Of a stretch of 64,000 nucleotides of DNA, positions 24,478-35,226 are shown piece after piece. The stretch comes from Circinella minor (Eukaryota > Mucoromycota > Mucoromycetes > Mucorales > Lichtheimiaceae). The stretch is from NCBI GenBank assembly GCA_016758965.1, contig JAEPRB010000024.1:1-64000 (forward strand). Direction: 5' to 3'. A model generated the notes under the pieces. It saw nothing but the letters and a program-made list of their open reading frames with translations, did no database searches and was not told where the DNA came from. Position numbers and translations under genes: made by a program. Within the stretch, counting starts at the first letter, position 1. Every line of letters begins with the position of its first letter.

Positions 24478-24680
24478 TGAATGAATGATATGCAACCCTC
24501 TTCCCCTCGTTTTGTTTTTTATATCTTCCAGAAACAATAATTTATGCTGTCTCCATTTATTTATTTTTTTCTAATAACTTGTATATTTTTTTTTTTTTGA
24601 ATTAAATTTACATGTCATAGAGATAAAAAAAAAATAGATGTTTGATGCATATTGTCGAAAGATCGTATACTATACATAAA
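24478..24680. repeat. Direct repeat copy B (possible LTR remnant)
   Basis: Partner of the repeat at 16495-16680, in the same orientation, with the shared blocks listed there. It is longer because of expanded T- and A-runs. It would be the right-hand boundary of an approximately 8-kb element. Confidence 0.55.
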
Positions 24681-26200
24681 GCTGCTGTAGATGAACACAT
24701 AATATAATGTAATTTTTAAGCGCACTACTACGTATTTTATATTCTTACGTATATTTGAATAGACATGTTTCTATTTACACGTGACACATTTAAACCATAC
24801 GTATTCGTTTTTCTCTTTCTTCTTATTCTTTTCATTTTTTTTTTGTCTAATTCGTATGAAATAGGTTATTGAAAGAAAAAAATTGGTACCCATTTTTAAT
24901 AAATAGGATGGTAGAAAAAAAAATATTTCTGATTTGGTTAGATCATGTGGCCACAGTTAATTTTTTTTTTCTAAGGGGGACAAGTAGGAGATGTTATTAA
25001 CTGCTAGGTGCAGCCTTCTTTAAAAAGAAGTAATTGACCTCAGAAGAATTCTCCCTTTTTTTTTTTTTTTTTTTTTACGTATGTGATTTATTTCAACACT
25101 AAAAAGAAAAAAGTACATAATTACGTACTACGTAAAAATAATACAAGAACTATTTTTACATATTTTATATTGTACATGTATCTTCTATATTATGGTAGAC
25201 AAGAGTAATGAGTTTTACTTTGACGAATTATATTTTTGCTCCACTTATCACTCTTTTTTTTTTTTTATAGAAATAGATAGTAAGAAGCATTCCAGAGATG
25301 AGCATGTGATAAACCCGTATATACACATAAGTGTATACATAATTTATACGTACGTATATTATTTTTATTCAGTAAGCCTAATGGTTTTTATAATAAACTT
25401 TCTGAAAAATAAAAAAAAAATAAAGAAGGGAATCGTTATTCTACGTATATTGAAAAGAATGCATAGTAAAACATAATTGATATACAGCTAATGTAAAATG
25501 GTTTGAAAACTTTTTTGATCGATCTATTATTCTAATAACAGATACCCCCTTAAATTAAATATCCAGAAAATCAATTATGATCTCCTCCCGCGTTTCATTC
25601 GTACAGGTTATATAATATACTAACCCCCACCCTCCTTGTTTTTTTTCTTTTCACTACGTAAAAAAGACTTTGTCATATAGTACGTAAAGTAAAGTTAAAA
25701 AAATTCCTCATAACTTATATTACTTTATATATTCTTATTATCTATAGTGAAATGCTTTTTTTTTTTTTTCATCTTTATTATTATTAAAAAAAAACAACAA
25801 GAACAACGATACGTACGTACGTACGTATAAATAAATTAATTAAAAAATTTATTTAAATAATATGTTTTTGCTTAACGAAAGACAGAAAAAAATGGGATCA
25901 ACAAAAAAAAAAAAAAACAATTCTATTGGGTGCTTTTTTTTTTTTTTTTTTTTTTTTTAGGATCGCCTTATTGCACTAACTTTGATTCAACAAGAAGATT
26001 CTGTAAATAAAATATATTCTTTGGGGGGGGGGAGGTGCCTATTAAAAGTAATGAAATGTAAAGTTATATGATGCATATATACATAAAAATGAGAAGAGAG
26101 GAGACATGAATGATATGATTCAACTTTTTCGTTCTATTAAAATTTTAGTACTGTACAGTAAAAACAAGGTTTATATATGAACTTTTTAGCATCAAAAAAA
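24681..26200. other. AT-rich spacer rich in TACGTA palindromes
   Basis: Repeated TACGTA, CTACGTA and TACGTACGTACG motifs (for example 25123-25135, 25347-25357, 25810-25827), many A/T homopolymers and a G9 run near 26023-26031. No gene recognised. Confidence 0.5.
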
Positions 26201-26204
26201 AAGT

Positions 26205-26219
26205 TATATATAAAGAGGA
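26205..26219 (+). promoter_or_regulatory. TATA element of the LEA-like secreted protein gene
   Basis: ATATATAAAGAGGA lies about 95 bp upstream of the ATG and is nearly identical to the element before the mannanase gene. A (CAA)n leader follows at 26281-26303. Confidence 0.55.
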
Positions 26220-26312
26220 CTGTATTACAAAAATTGATTTTATTATCCTAAGAATCAAATAACTATCTCGTCTTTCTTGTCAACAACAACAACAACAACA
26301 ACAATTAAAACC

Positions 26313-26966
26313 ATGACCAAATTTACTTCTCTTACATTGATTGCCATGTTCGCTATGATTACTATTAGTACTGTTGTTCATGGTGATACAGTCAACAACA
26401 ATCCACAAAATGAACAAGTCCAAAGTAGACCTCAAGATAAGATTGAAGCACAAACAAAAGAAAGCATTCAAGATCCACTTGATGAAGAATACAAAGTAAA
26501 AGCAGTGGATGTTGATACCATGAAAGAAGATTTAGGTGAACATGCTAGTGATGGATTAGAGAACACAAATAAAGTAGCTGAACAAACTGAAGAGAAACTT
26601 GATCAAGTAGTTGAGAAAGCGGAAGTCATTGAAAACGGGATTGATCAGACAGACAAAGTAGCTAAAGAAGCGAGTGATGAGGTGACTGATAACAACGTAG
26701 ATCAAGTAAAGGAAAGAGTTACTGACACAACGAGTAAATCGGAACAAGTAAAGGAGGAAGCAATTGTTGATACAGCTGGTAAAGCAGATCAAGTAACTGA
26801 ACCAGGAAGTGAGGCAGCCCGTAATGTAGATGAAAGAACGGAAACAGCTGGTAAAGCGGCCGACAATTTAGATAAAGTGACCGAAAGAACGGGTGAAGCT
26901 GCCGGTAAAGCAGATCAAGTACAAGCTGAAACAGCGAGTGACAAGACTGATAAAATGGAAGAGTAA
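26313..26966 (+). CDS. Secreted acidic LEA-like repeat protein
   Basis: Single exon of 217 residues. I chose the ATG at 26313; the open frame extends upstream only through a (CAA)n leader. A signal peptide (MTKFTSLTLIAMFAMITIST...VVHG) precedes a highly charged, Cys-free, Gly/Trp-poor body made of degenerate repeats rich in Lys, Glu, Asp, Thr and Ala: units such as TAGKADQVTE, ERTGEAAGKADQVQAE and TEEKLDQVVEKAE. This composition and periodicity resemble group 3 LEA-type or amphipathic-helix proteins, which are disordered in water and helical on drying or at surfaces. Desiccation protection or a surface/spore role is possible but inferred. No homologous family was identified. Confidence 0.7.
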   Translation: MTKFTSLTLIAMFAMITISTVVHGDTVNNNPQNEQVQSRPQDKIEAQTKESIQDPLDEEYKVKAVDVDTMKEDLGEHASDGLENTNKVAEQTEEKLDQVVEKAEVIENGIDQTDKVAKEASDEVTDNNVDQVKERVTDTTSKSEQVKEEAIVDTAGKADQVTEPGSEAARNVDERTETAGKAADNLDKVTERTGEAAGKADQVQAETASDKTDKMEE

Positions 26967-27459
26967 AGTAAAAGAGATCCTAGAAATATAAATTTTGACC
27001 CCCCCCATTGACAGTTTACAATACTTATATACCCTTTTTCATATTACTCTCCATTTTTAATAAATCATTTACGTATAGCTAAATATACAATTGAATGATT
27101 ATTTATGATTATCGAAAAGGTGACAGCATTATATTTAATGCAAAGTTCATTAACAAAAAAAAAAAAAAAAAAACTGATAATACTATAATAATAATATATT
27201 CATTCAAATTTCATATACAAAACAAAAAGTTTTTCATCAGCATTTTATAAATGGTTATTTTTAATACTGATAACAAAAGAGATAAAAAAAAAAAGAGAGA
27301 GAGAGAGTGTGTGTGTTCATTTGTTGTTTTAAAATAAAAAAAGAGGGAGAGAAAAAAAAAAGATACAAAGATCTTTTATATGTTTGGGGGAAAAGGGGAA
27401 AAAAAAAAAAGGTTGGAAAAAAAGAGAGGGTATTTTCACTTGTACATCATTTTAATAAT
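26967..27459. other. Convergent 3' spacer, purine-run rich
   Basis: Convergent 3' ends. Contains poly(A) and (GA)n/(GT)n tracts near 27294-27315 and long A-runs. No ORF or RNA gene. Confidence 0.5.
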
Positions 27460-28835
27460 TTAGACAACACCACCTAAAAAAAAAAAAAGAATTTAATTTT
27501 TAATTTTAAAAAAAAAAGTTGTTGTTATTAATATAAATATAAATACCTCGAATACTATGTCGTTCAGGTCGAACAGGTGATTTAAGACCACCAAATCCAT
27601 TATAACTTGTTCTTTTAACATCAACAGATTGAGGACGACGGGGTGATTGACTCACTGTAGGAGCTATATAGGTATATATTAATATATATTAATAAATAAA
27701 ATTATAATTGTCTTAAAAAAAAACAAAAACCTTACATTTCAAAAAGTCTGTTGGACCATTATAAGGTCGAATCTTAGCCAACGGATTAGAGACATTATCA
27801 ATATAAGCCTTTTTGGCAGTTGTTGGGTGCTCAAAAATAATCAAAGCACGGGTATCATCCATCCACTTGATTCTATAACCCCCACGCATATTTTCATATT
27901 CACGGAAAATATCATGTAAATGATGGGTTTTGAATGCTGATGGGAAATCATAACAATCCAGGATAACTGTTGGTTCTTCAACCAAAGGGACTTCAGCTAA
28001 AAAAAAAAAAATTTCAAAAGAGATGTTAATTATCTATGTTTGACGAAAGGAAAAACTGCCACACACACCTTTCAAAAACAAAAAAGCATTCTCATTCTTT
28101 TAAAACCTCCACATCATTCATCAACCTTGAAACCCCCCCTCTCTCTCTCTCTCTCTCTCTTATATATATATATTTACCAGGAGGTTCATTGAAAGGATCC
28201 ATAATACGACTGGCACGTTTACTTTTACGATTGGCTGCTTTCATATCTTCAATAGACATTGAATTATTAGAAGGAAAAGTAGTATTATTATTAGATACAT
28301 CTTCATAACGATCATATTGACGTAATAATTCTTCCCATTCATATTGTTGTCCTTGCTGTCCTTGTTGCTGTTGTTGTTGTTGTTGTTGTTCTTCATGTAT
28401 TAACAAATTTTCCAATGCATAATGTAATTTATCACCTGTAGTACTACGTCTACTACTACTATTATTATTATTATCATTATTATCATCATAATAAACTCCT
28501 CCTCCTCCTCCGCCTTGACCATTACGTGAAAATCTATTTGCTGGTGTTGAAGCAAAACTAACATCATCTGAATCTTCTCCATCATCATAATATCTTCTTT
28601 GTTGTTGTTGTTGTTGTTGTTGTTGACGACTCCAAGCAAATTGACGTGATGACCTTCGAGAATCAAAATTACCCGTATCTTGTGATTTTTGAGAAAGTCG
28701 TTTCAAATGATGTTGATTATCATCATCTTGAATAATAGGTCGGTCAGAAATACTACTTGAACGACGATGCATGGGAACATAAGTACTATTACGTTTCGAC
28801 TTGAATTGTTGTTGTTGTTCTTCCATTCCATTCAT
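27460..28835 (-). CDS. R3HCC1-like RNA-binding protein with polyQ/N tracts
   Basis: Minus-strand exons 28178-28835, 27736-27996, 27547-27663 and 27460-27473 give 349 residues. The N-terminal 210 residues are low complexity, with Gln runs (about 70-80 and 150-170), Asn and Gly runs and SR/RS-like segments. The second exon encodes a compact RRM-like module beginning with VILDCYDFPSAFKTHHLHDI and continuing GGYRIKWMDDTRALIIFEHP, which matches the conserved C-terminal domain of R3H and coiled-coil proteins (R3HCC1/R3HCC1L). I do not see the R3H motif itself. A Ser/Arg/Pro tail ends in RPERHSIRGGVV. Role: probable RNA binding. The last exon is only 14 nt, accepted because it closes the frame cleanly. 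Confidence 0.72.
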
Positions 28836-29461
28836 TTTCTTTATATATATTTTAAGGACAGTGTAAGTTTTTTTTTAGGATTTATTGGTAAAAAAAAAAT
28901 AGAAAGAATGTTTTGGCGTTTTTTTAAACCCTCCTTTTTTTTTCTTAGAAAATAGATATAAAAAAAAAAAAAGAAAAAGAAAAGAAGCACTCCTTTTTTT
29001 TTTAATACAAAAAAAAAAAAAAAAAAAAGGATAGAAAAAAGTTAAAAAAGAACGAAAGAAGTTATAAAGAAAAAAAAAAAAAAAGAGAAAAAGTTGTTGT
29101 TTGAGTTATATATAATATATGTATTGTTATGTATGTGTGTGTGAGTGTGTAATCTATATGTCGGTCTCCAATTTTTTTTCCTTTCTTGACTGCGATTTCA
29201 GAGAGTCATGAGAGGTTTTTTTTTTTTTTTTCAATATGAATTATTTTAGATGGGGATTTAAGCTATTGTTATTAAAGATCATTCTTTCGTCACCAAGTTT
29301 TTTTTTTTTTTATGTATCACAATAATAATAATTAATTGATGTCATAGTTTTTTTAAACAAACTAAAAAAAAAAAAGTTCATTTTTTTTATATATAATAAT
29401 AAAAAGAAGAATCAAAAGAAGAGAGAGAGAGAGAGAGAGGGGAAAAAATAACAATTCTCTC
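28836..29461. other. Spacer between two minus-strand genes
   Basis: A/T homopolymers and a (GA)n tract at about 29419-29440. It contains the promoter of the R3HCC1-like gene and the 3' end of the PABPN1 gene. No other feature. Confidence 0.5.
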
Positions 29462-30866
29462 TTAATAAGGTGTGAAATAACCACGACCACGTCCTCTGTA
29501 AATTTTAAAAAAATTATTTAGTATATATTATTTACTATTATATATATATATATATATATATTATTTACCTGCCACGTCCACGATAACCATATGCTGGTGA
29601 ATGACCATAATATTGTGGCATCATACCACCAGGAGCAAATCCACCACGTCCACCACGTCCACCAAATCCTCCACGTCCACCACGTCCACGCATAGCAAAT
29701 CCAGGAACATTTGTTCTTTTTGCTGAAACCTATATATTTTCATTTCCCCCCCCCACAGTCTCATAAGTTAATATCTCTCTTTCGTTTTTTTTTTTTTTAT
29801 CTTTATCTTTTACCTTTAATAAACGACCACGGAATAAACTTTCATTCAATGCAACAGCAGCATTAATAAAAGCAGGTTCAGCAAATTCAATGTATGCAAA
29901 TCTATATATTCAATCAATTAATAATTTTTTTTTTTTTTGTTTCTAATAGAATTCCCCCTCCTCCCCTCTTTTTTTTTTTAATAATAAATTACCCCTTAGG
30001 ATGACCAGTAAACTTATCACAAAGAATAGTTACTCGATTAATTGTACCACATGATTGAAAATGAGCTTGAAGTTCTTCAGGTGTTGAACCATAATCAACC
30101 TAATAATAATAATAATAATAATAAAAAGATAGAAAGAAAAAAAAAATAACATATATAATACAAACACCCCACACACACACACACACACACCCCAAAGACA
30201 TAGTTTTATTATGTCAGTATGAATTCATTAATTTTTTTTTTTTTAAAAAAGAAAAAAAAAATCCTTTTTTCTTATTCTTTTTTTTTTTTTTTTTTTTTAC
30301 ATTGCCAACATAAACAGAGCGCGAATCTACCGCCTCTTTGTCTGGTTTTTTTTTATATATATATATATAAATCGCGTCATATAATTTGTTGTAATTTGTT
30401 TGTCATTTGTTTGTTTTCCATATATTTTTTTTTTGTTTTTTTTGTTTTTTTTTTTTTGGTGTTGGTCAGTGTTTTTTTTTTCTTCTTCTTCTTCTTTCCC
30501 CCCCTTCTTTTTCATTATTTTAAAAGAAATAAAAAAATAACACACCTTCTTCTGAATTCATTGATTTTTCAACTTCTGCTTGCATTTCACGTAATTTAGC
30601 TGCTTCATCTTCCATCTCTTTCACACGTTCTTTCATTGCTTCTAATTCCTGGATTAAAAAAAAAAATGATTATTATTTTTAATTAATTATCCTATGACTC
30701 TTTATATATATATATATAAGAAATTAATGTCCAAAATAAAAATGATTACCTTATCTACATTATCACCAGCCTCACCTTCTTCAACAGGAGGTTTTTCTTG
30801 TTGTTGTTGTTGTTGTGTAAGTGTAGATTCAGTAGTAGTTTGAATTTCTTTTTGTTCTTCACTCAT
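29462..30866 (-). CDS. Nuclear poly(A)-binding protein (PABPN1/Pab2)
   Basis: Seven minus-strand exons (30750-30866, 30546-30648, 30301-30341, 29993-30099, 29814-29901, 29569-29729, 29462-29495) give 216 residues. The protein binds nascent poly(A) tails and takes part in tail-length control and nuclear RNA turnover. Domains: acidic N-terminus with a short Gln run (about 20-25), a coiled-coil helix (about 40-70, [20 protein letters not shown]), one RRM with RNP2 VYVGNV (83-88) and RNP1 KGFAYIEF (122-129), the family signature [14 protein letters not shown], and an RGG/Tyr-rich tail ending [11 protein letters not shown]. Each piece aligns collinearly with PABPN1. The exon of 41 nt lies between T-rich introns. 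RGG arginines are likely methylated, as known for the family. Confidence 0.95.
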
Positions 30867-31477
30867 TTTTTTTTATTATTATTACGCAATCAAAAGAAAA
30901 GAAAAAGGAAAAAATAATCTTTTTTTTTTTAAAAAAAAAAAAAAAAGTAAACACAAAAAACTTCTATGCTGAGTTTTAAAGTAGTTTATGTAAATAAATA
31001 AAAATATCATATAGAATAGTATAGTAGTAGTAGTAGTAGTAGTAAGTAAAGCTCAGTATATTCTAAAACTCGTCATAAAAGAAAAAAGTCACTTAATATT
31101 AATCTACTCACAATAGCAAATAAAAGAATTCACATGGATTAGAATGAACATAAAGTTAACTTTATGAAATATTTGTCAAAAAAATTAGAATCTCTTAAAA
31201 AAAAAAAAAGAAAGAGTTTATTAGTTAGATATATATTTTTTAAGAGAGTGAGAGAGAAGGAAACGCTATTCTTTTATTTAATCAATGGAACAGATAACAA
31301 TGAGAAGGGGGTCTTTTTTTTGTTGTCTAGGTAACAATTTTTTTTTTTCATGCGATTTTTTTTTTTTAAAAAAAAAGTTGCTTATCCCGAAAAAAATAAA
31401 ACATAAATTTTTTTTTTTTTCTTTTTTTTTCATTGACAACCTTTTTCTTTTTTTTTCTTGATCAAAAAATATAATTA
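30867..31477. promoter_or_regulatory. Divergent promoter between PABPN1 and GNL3L genes
   Basis: 611 bp between two diverging start codons, so it must hold both promoters. It contains a (TAG)n tract near 31021-31044 and many T- and A-runs. No clear TATA box on either side. Confidence 0.45.
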
Positions 31478-32374
31478 ATGGGTGCCATTGGTAATGAAAA
31501 AAAAAAAAAATCCTTTTCTATTCTATTCTGGTTTTTTTTTTCTTTAAAAAAAAGTGATACTCTTTATTATAAATGAAAGAAACCCCCCCTCCTCCTCTTT
31601 TTTTTTTTTTCCACTTCCATTATTAATGTGTATATTTTTCTTTTTTTTTATAGGAAAGAAAAAGAATCGTGATCTTAATAAACGACAAACAAGTCGTAAG
31701 TTTCTCTTTCCATTATAAGATCGATCTCTCTTTTTTTTTTAGAACCCCCTCCCTCCCTTTCCATTTTTTAAAACATATTTTTTTAATCCATTAAAACTTT
31801 TTTAAAAAAAAACAGGAACTAAAAAGGATCCAGGTGTTCCCAATCTCGATCATTTTAAAAAGAAACAAGCTAATAAAGATGAAGAACGTCGAAAAAAGGT
31901 ATCTTCGAAAAAAAAATATATATAGATAGATAGATAGAGGACATAGAATATCCCAAAACTTATCTATATAGAAAAAATATATATATATATATATAGGCAG
32001 CAGCTGTAAAAGAAAGACAATCTTTAGCACGTCAACAATTACAAAATCAAAATCGTCGATTTGGACAAAATACATCTTTATTAGATATGGTACAAAATGC
32101 ACAACAACGAGGTCAAGAATATACACATCAACAGGATCAAATACAAGATGAAAGTAGTAAAATATTAAAAGATGCTGCATTATCGGGTGAAAAAGATAAT
32201 TCAAAAAAGGCTTATTTTCGAGAATTTAAAAAAGTATTGGAACATGCTGATGTTGTATTGGAAATTTTGGATGCACGTGATCCATTGGGGACTCGTACAC
32301 GTCATGTAGAAAGAATGATTATGGAGAGTGGATTGAATAAAAAGATTGTTTTAGTATTAAATAAGATTGGTAAC

Positions 32375-32412
<38 letters not shown>

Positions 32413-34252
32413 CTTTCACGCGATACTATTTGAAAAGAGAAAAGAGTTAATTAAAAAAGGAGAGTATTTTTTTTTTCTCCTTCCCATTTATATATGTCTA
32501 TAGATTTGGTACCTAAAGAAAATATTGAACAATGGTTAAAATATCTTCGTAATGAATATCCAGCTGTTGCATTTAAATCTTCAACTCAAAGTCAACGAAG
32601 GAATTTAGGACGTGTCAATATAGCTACAGAAGAAGCAGCCGATCATTTAATGCATGGATCAGAATGTTTAGGTGCTGATGCATTAATGGCTCTTTTAAAA
32701 AATTATTGTCGAAGTGCTCATATTAAAACATCCATTACGGTGGGTATCATTGGTTATCCTAATGTGGGTAAATCCTCTGTCATTAATTCTTTAGCGCGTG
32801 CTAAAGTATGTGGTGTAGGATCTACACCTGGTTTTACAAAAGTAGCACAACAAATTACATTGGATAAAAATATTAAATTATTGGATTGTCCTGGTATTGT
32901 ATTTGCAACACAAGGTCAAGATGGTCAAAGTGATGCTGAAATTGCATTAAGAAATTGTATTAAAGTTGAATTATTAGAAGATCCAGTAACACCAGGTAAA
33001 AAATTGACTTGACTTTTTTTTCATTTTTGAAATCCAAAAAACTTACATCATGCCTCATTTTATCTTTTTTTTTTTTAGTTGAAGTCATTATATCAAAAAT
33101 TCCTACGGAACAATTAATGATGATGTATGATGTGGGTTATTTTAATAATACACATGAATTTTTAGTATTACTTGCCCAACAACGTGGAAAATTGAAAAAG
33201 GTAAATTGATTGGGTAATTGAAAAAAAAAAAAAAATTATGCAAAAAAAAACTTTTGATATATGTTATGTGTGTGGGGTGATTTTTTTTTTGGATAAGGAA
33301 ACACCCCCCCCCGCCTTTCCCTCTTACTCATTTCTTTTTTTTTTTAATTTAGGGTGGTATTTCTGATATTGAACTTGTTGCACGATCCGTTCTTCAAGAT
33401 TGGAATGGTGGTAAAATTCCATTTTATACTCTTCCACCTACCAATAAACCTACACATGATTTAGGTAGTTCTATTGTTTCTACTTGGGGTCAAGAAATTA
33501 ATATTGATGCATTACAAGCTGCAGATCAATCTATATTAAGTGAATTACCAGGCACCGCTCAATTTGGTAGTAACGCTGTTGTCATGGTAAAAAAAAAAAA
33601 AAATTGCGTGTTTAATAATTTTCCTAAAAATTTATCCGTTTTTGGGGGGGAAGGGAAGGGAAAAAAGAAAAAAAAAACTAATTATTGTATTTTTTTTTTT
33701 GAATAGCAAACCACCGATTCCGAAATGATGGATACCCATGACGACATGATGGCCGAGTATGTATTAGTTACATTTTTTTATTTATTTATGTTTTTATTTT
33801 TTTATTTTTTAATAATAACTAACCAATACGGTGTTTTTTTTTTTTTTTTTTTTTTGTTGAAAATTATTTTATTATGTAAATAAATAATTAGTAATAATAC
33901 GGGTGGTATGATGATGGATGAATCTACCAATGAAACGAACAATGGATCTAGTTTGACAGTCCAAATAGAACGTATGCGCATGAAAAAGAAAGGATCGGGA
34001 CCTAATCAACCGCAAAAATTATTTACTCAAGTAGAAGAAGAAATAATGAATAATTTACAACGAAATCAAATACTTGCTAAACAACAAAAACAATTACAAA
34101 AAAAGGCTCGTAAACAACAAGGAATAATAACACACCAAGAAGAAGAAGATGATGCCTATCCTTCTTTTATGGGAGAAGAAGATGAAACGATGATGACAAA
34201 CACATCTAATGATTTATTACAACTTCCTGATGATGAAGATGAAGATTTATAA
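31478..34252 (+). CDS. Nucleolar circularly permuted GTPase GNL3L/Grn1 (nucleostemin family)
   Basis: Nine exons (31478-31490, 31654-31695, 31816-31898, 31997-32369, 32504-32995, 33079-33200, 33353-33586, 33707-33756, 33892-34252) give 589 residues. The family works in the nucleolus in pre-60S ribosomal subunit assembly and export. A 13-nt first exon supplies MGAI-G, joined to the basic [20 protein letters not shown] tract. The permuted order of motifs is visible: DARDP (138-142), G4 NKID (168-171), G1 GYPNVGKSS (254-262), G3 DCPG (298-301). A coiled, Asn/Met/Asp-rich C-terminus ends in [11 protein letters not shown]. The [20 protein letters not shown] segment is closest to GNL3L. Upstream ATGs are absent, so the tiny first exon is preferred. 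Confidence 0.92.
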
Positions 34253-34563
34253 ATTCCATTGGTTCCTAAAAAAAAAGAGTTTTTATTCATTGTCATACCA
34301 AATTTTTCCATAAAAGTAGTTTCCCTCCCCCCACTTAAAAAAATAAATAAATCGAACCCTCTTTCTCCTTTCCCCCCCCCCCAAACCAAACAACCCACCC
34401 CCTTTTTTTTTTTTTTTGTTTTATAAAAATAATCGTCATATATAATTTTCTTACGATCTCTTCTTTTTTCTGTATTATTTTTTTTTTTTTTATAAATCTT
34501 TTTTTTCATTCCAAAGCTATTTTTCATTATCATTCTATAAACAATAACAACAAACATATTATC

Positions 34564-34809
34564 ATGTTATCCGCTTTTTTCAATCAATTACGTGTTCAAG
34601 TTAAAAATTCTACGGTTGGACAACGTCCATCTTCTACAATGAATGAACGTCGAGAAGAACTTGGTTCAGCTATTATAACAACATGTTCAACAAGAAATAC
34701 ATTTTCATCATCATCATCTTCAAGGTCAATCAATACAGCCTTTGGTATTTCTAAACAACCTACAGATGATTTTATTCAAAAAGATCTTATTACAAGTTCT
34801 TGGAATTAA
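34564..34809 (+). CDS. Small Ser/Thr-rich hypothetical protein
   Basis: An intact 81-residue frame beginning MLSAFFNQLRVQVKNSTVGQ and ending ITSSWN, about 310 bp after the GNL3L stop, with an A/C-rich leader before the ATG and an A-run just after the stop. The centre has a Ser run from a TCA repeat. Amino-acid usage is balanced, unlike the surrounding shadow frames, so a real small gene is plausible. No signal peptide, membrane segment or known domain. Not recognised. Confidence 0.45.
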   Translation: MLSAFFNQLRVQVKNSTVGQRPSSTMNERREELGSAIITTCSTRNTFSSSSSSRSINTAFGISKQPTDDFIQKDLITSSWN

Positions 34810-35226
34810 AAAAAAAAAAAAAAAAAACGTACACCTTATTCAAATCACCATCCCCTACTCATTTTTTCTTCTTTTATAATACCACTCTCTCTCTCTCTCT
34901 ATCCTTTTGATTTTCTTAAAAAAAAAAACCAAACTTACTTCATTCTCTCTCCTTTTTCATAATTTTTCATTTCAATAAGCTCATCATGTATGTATAAAAA
35001 AAAAAAAAGTTAAACACTTTTGGGCGCACATTCTTTTTTTTTTACCCTTTCATTGATTATATATTTTTTTTTTGTACATAAACGATTATTCTATTTTCCT
35101 CCCCTCTTTCCCCCCCCGCCCCCGGAAAATGAAATTTTTTAAATAAATATATATATATATATTTTAAACGGAAAAAATGGGGGTGGGGTGGGGGGGGATT
35201 TTTAACTTTGTTAAAAAAAAAAAAAA
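34810..35226. other. Convergent 3' spacer
   Basis: Holds A/T runs, a CT repeat near 34890 and a G-rich run near 35178-35201. No gene. Confidence 0.5.

Noticed and set aside
30219..30599. 126-codon ORF rich in Phe/Lys
   Set aside because: Crosses the T-rich introns of the PABPN1 gene on the wrong strand.
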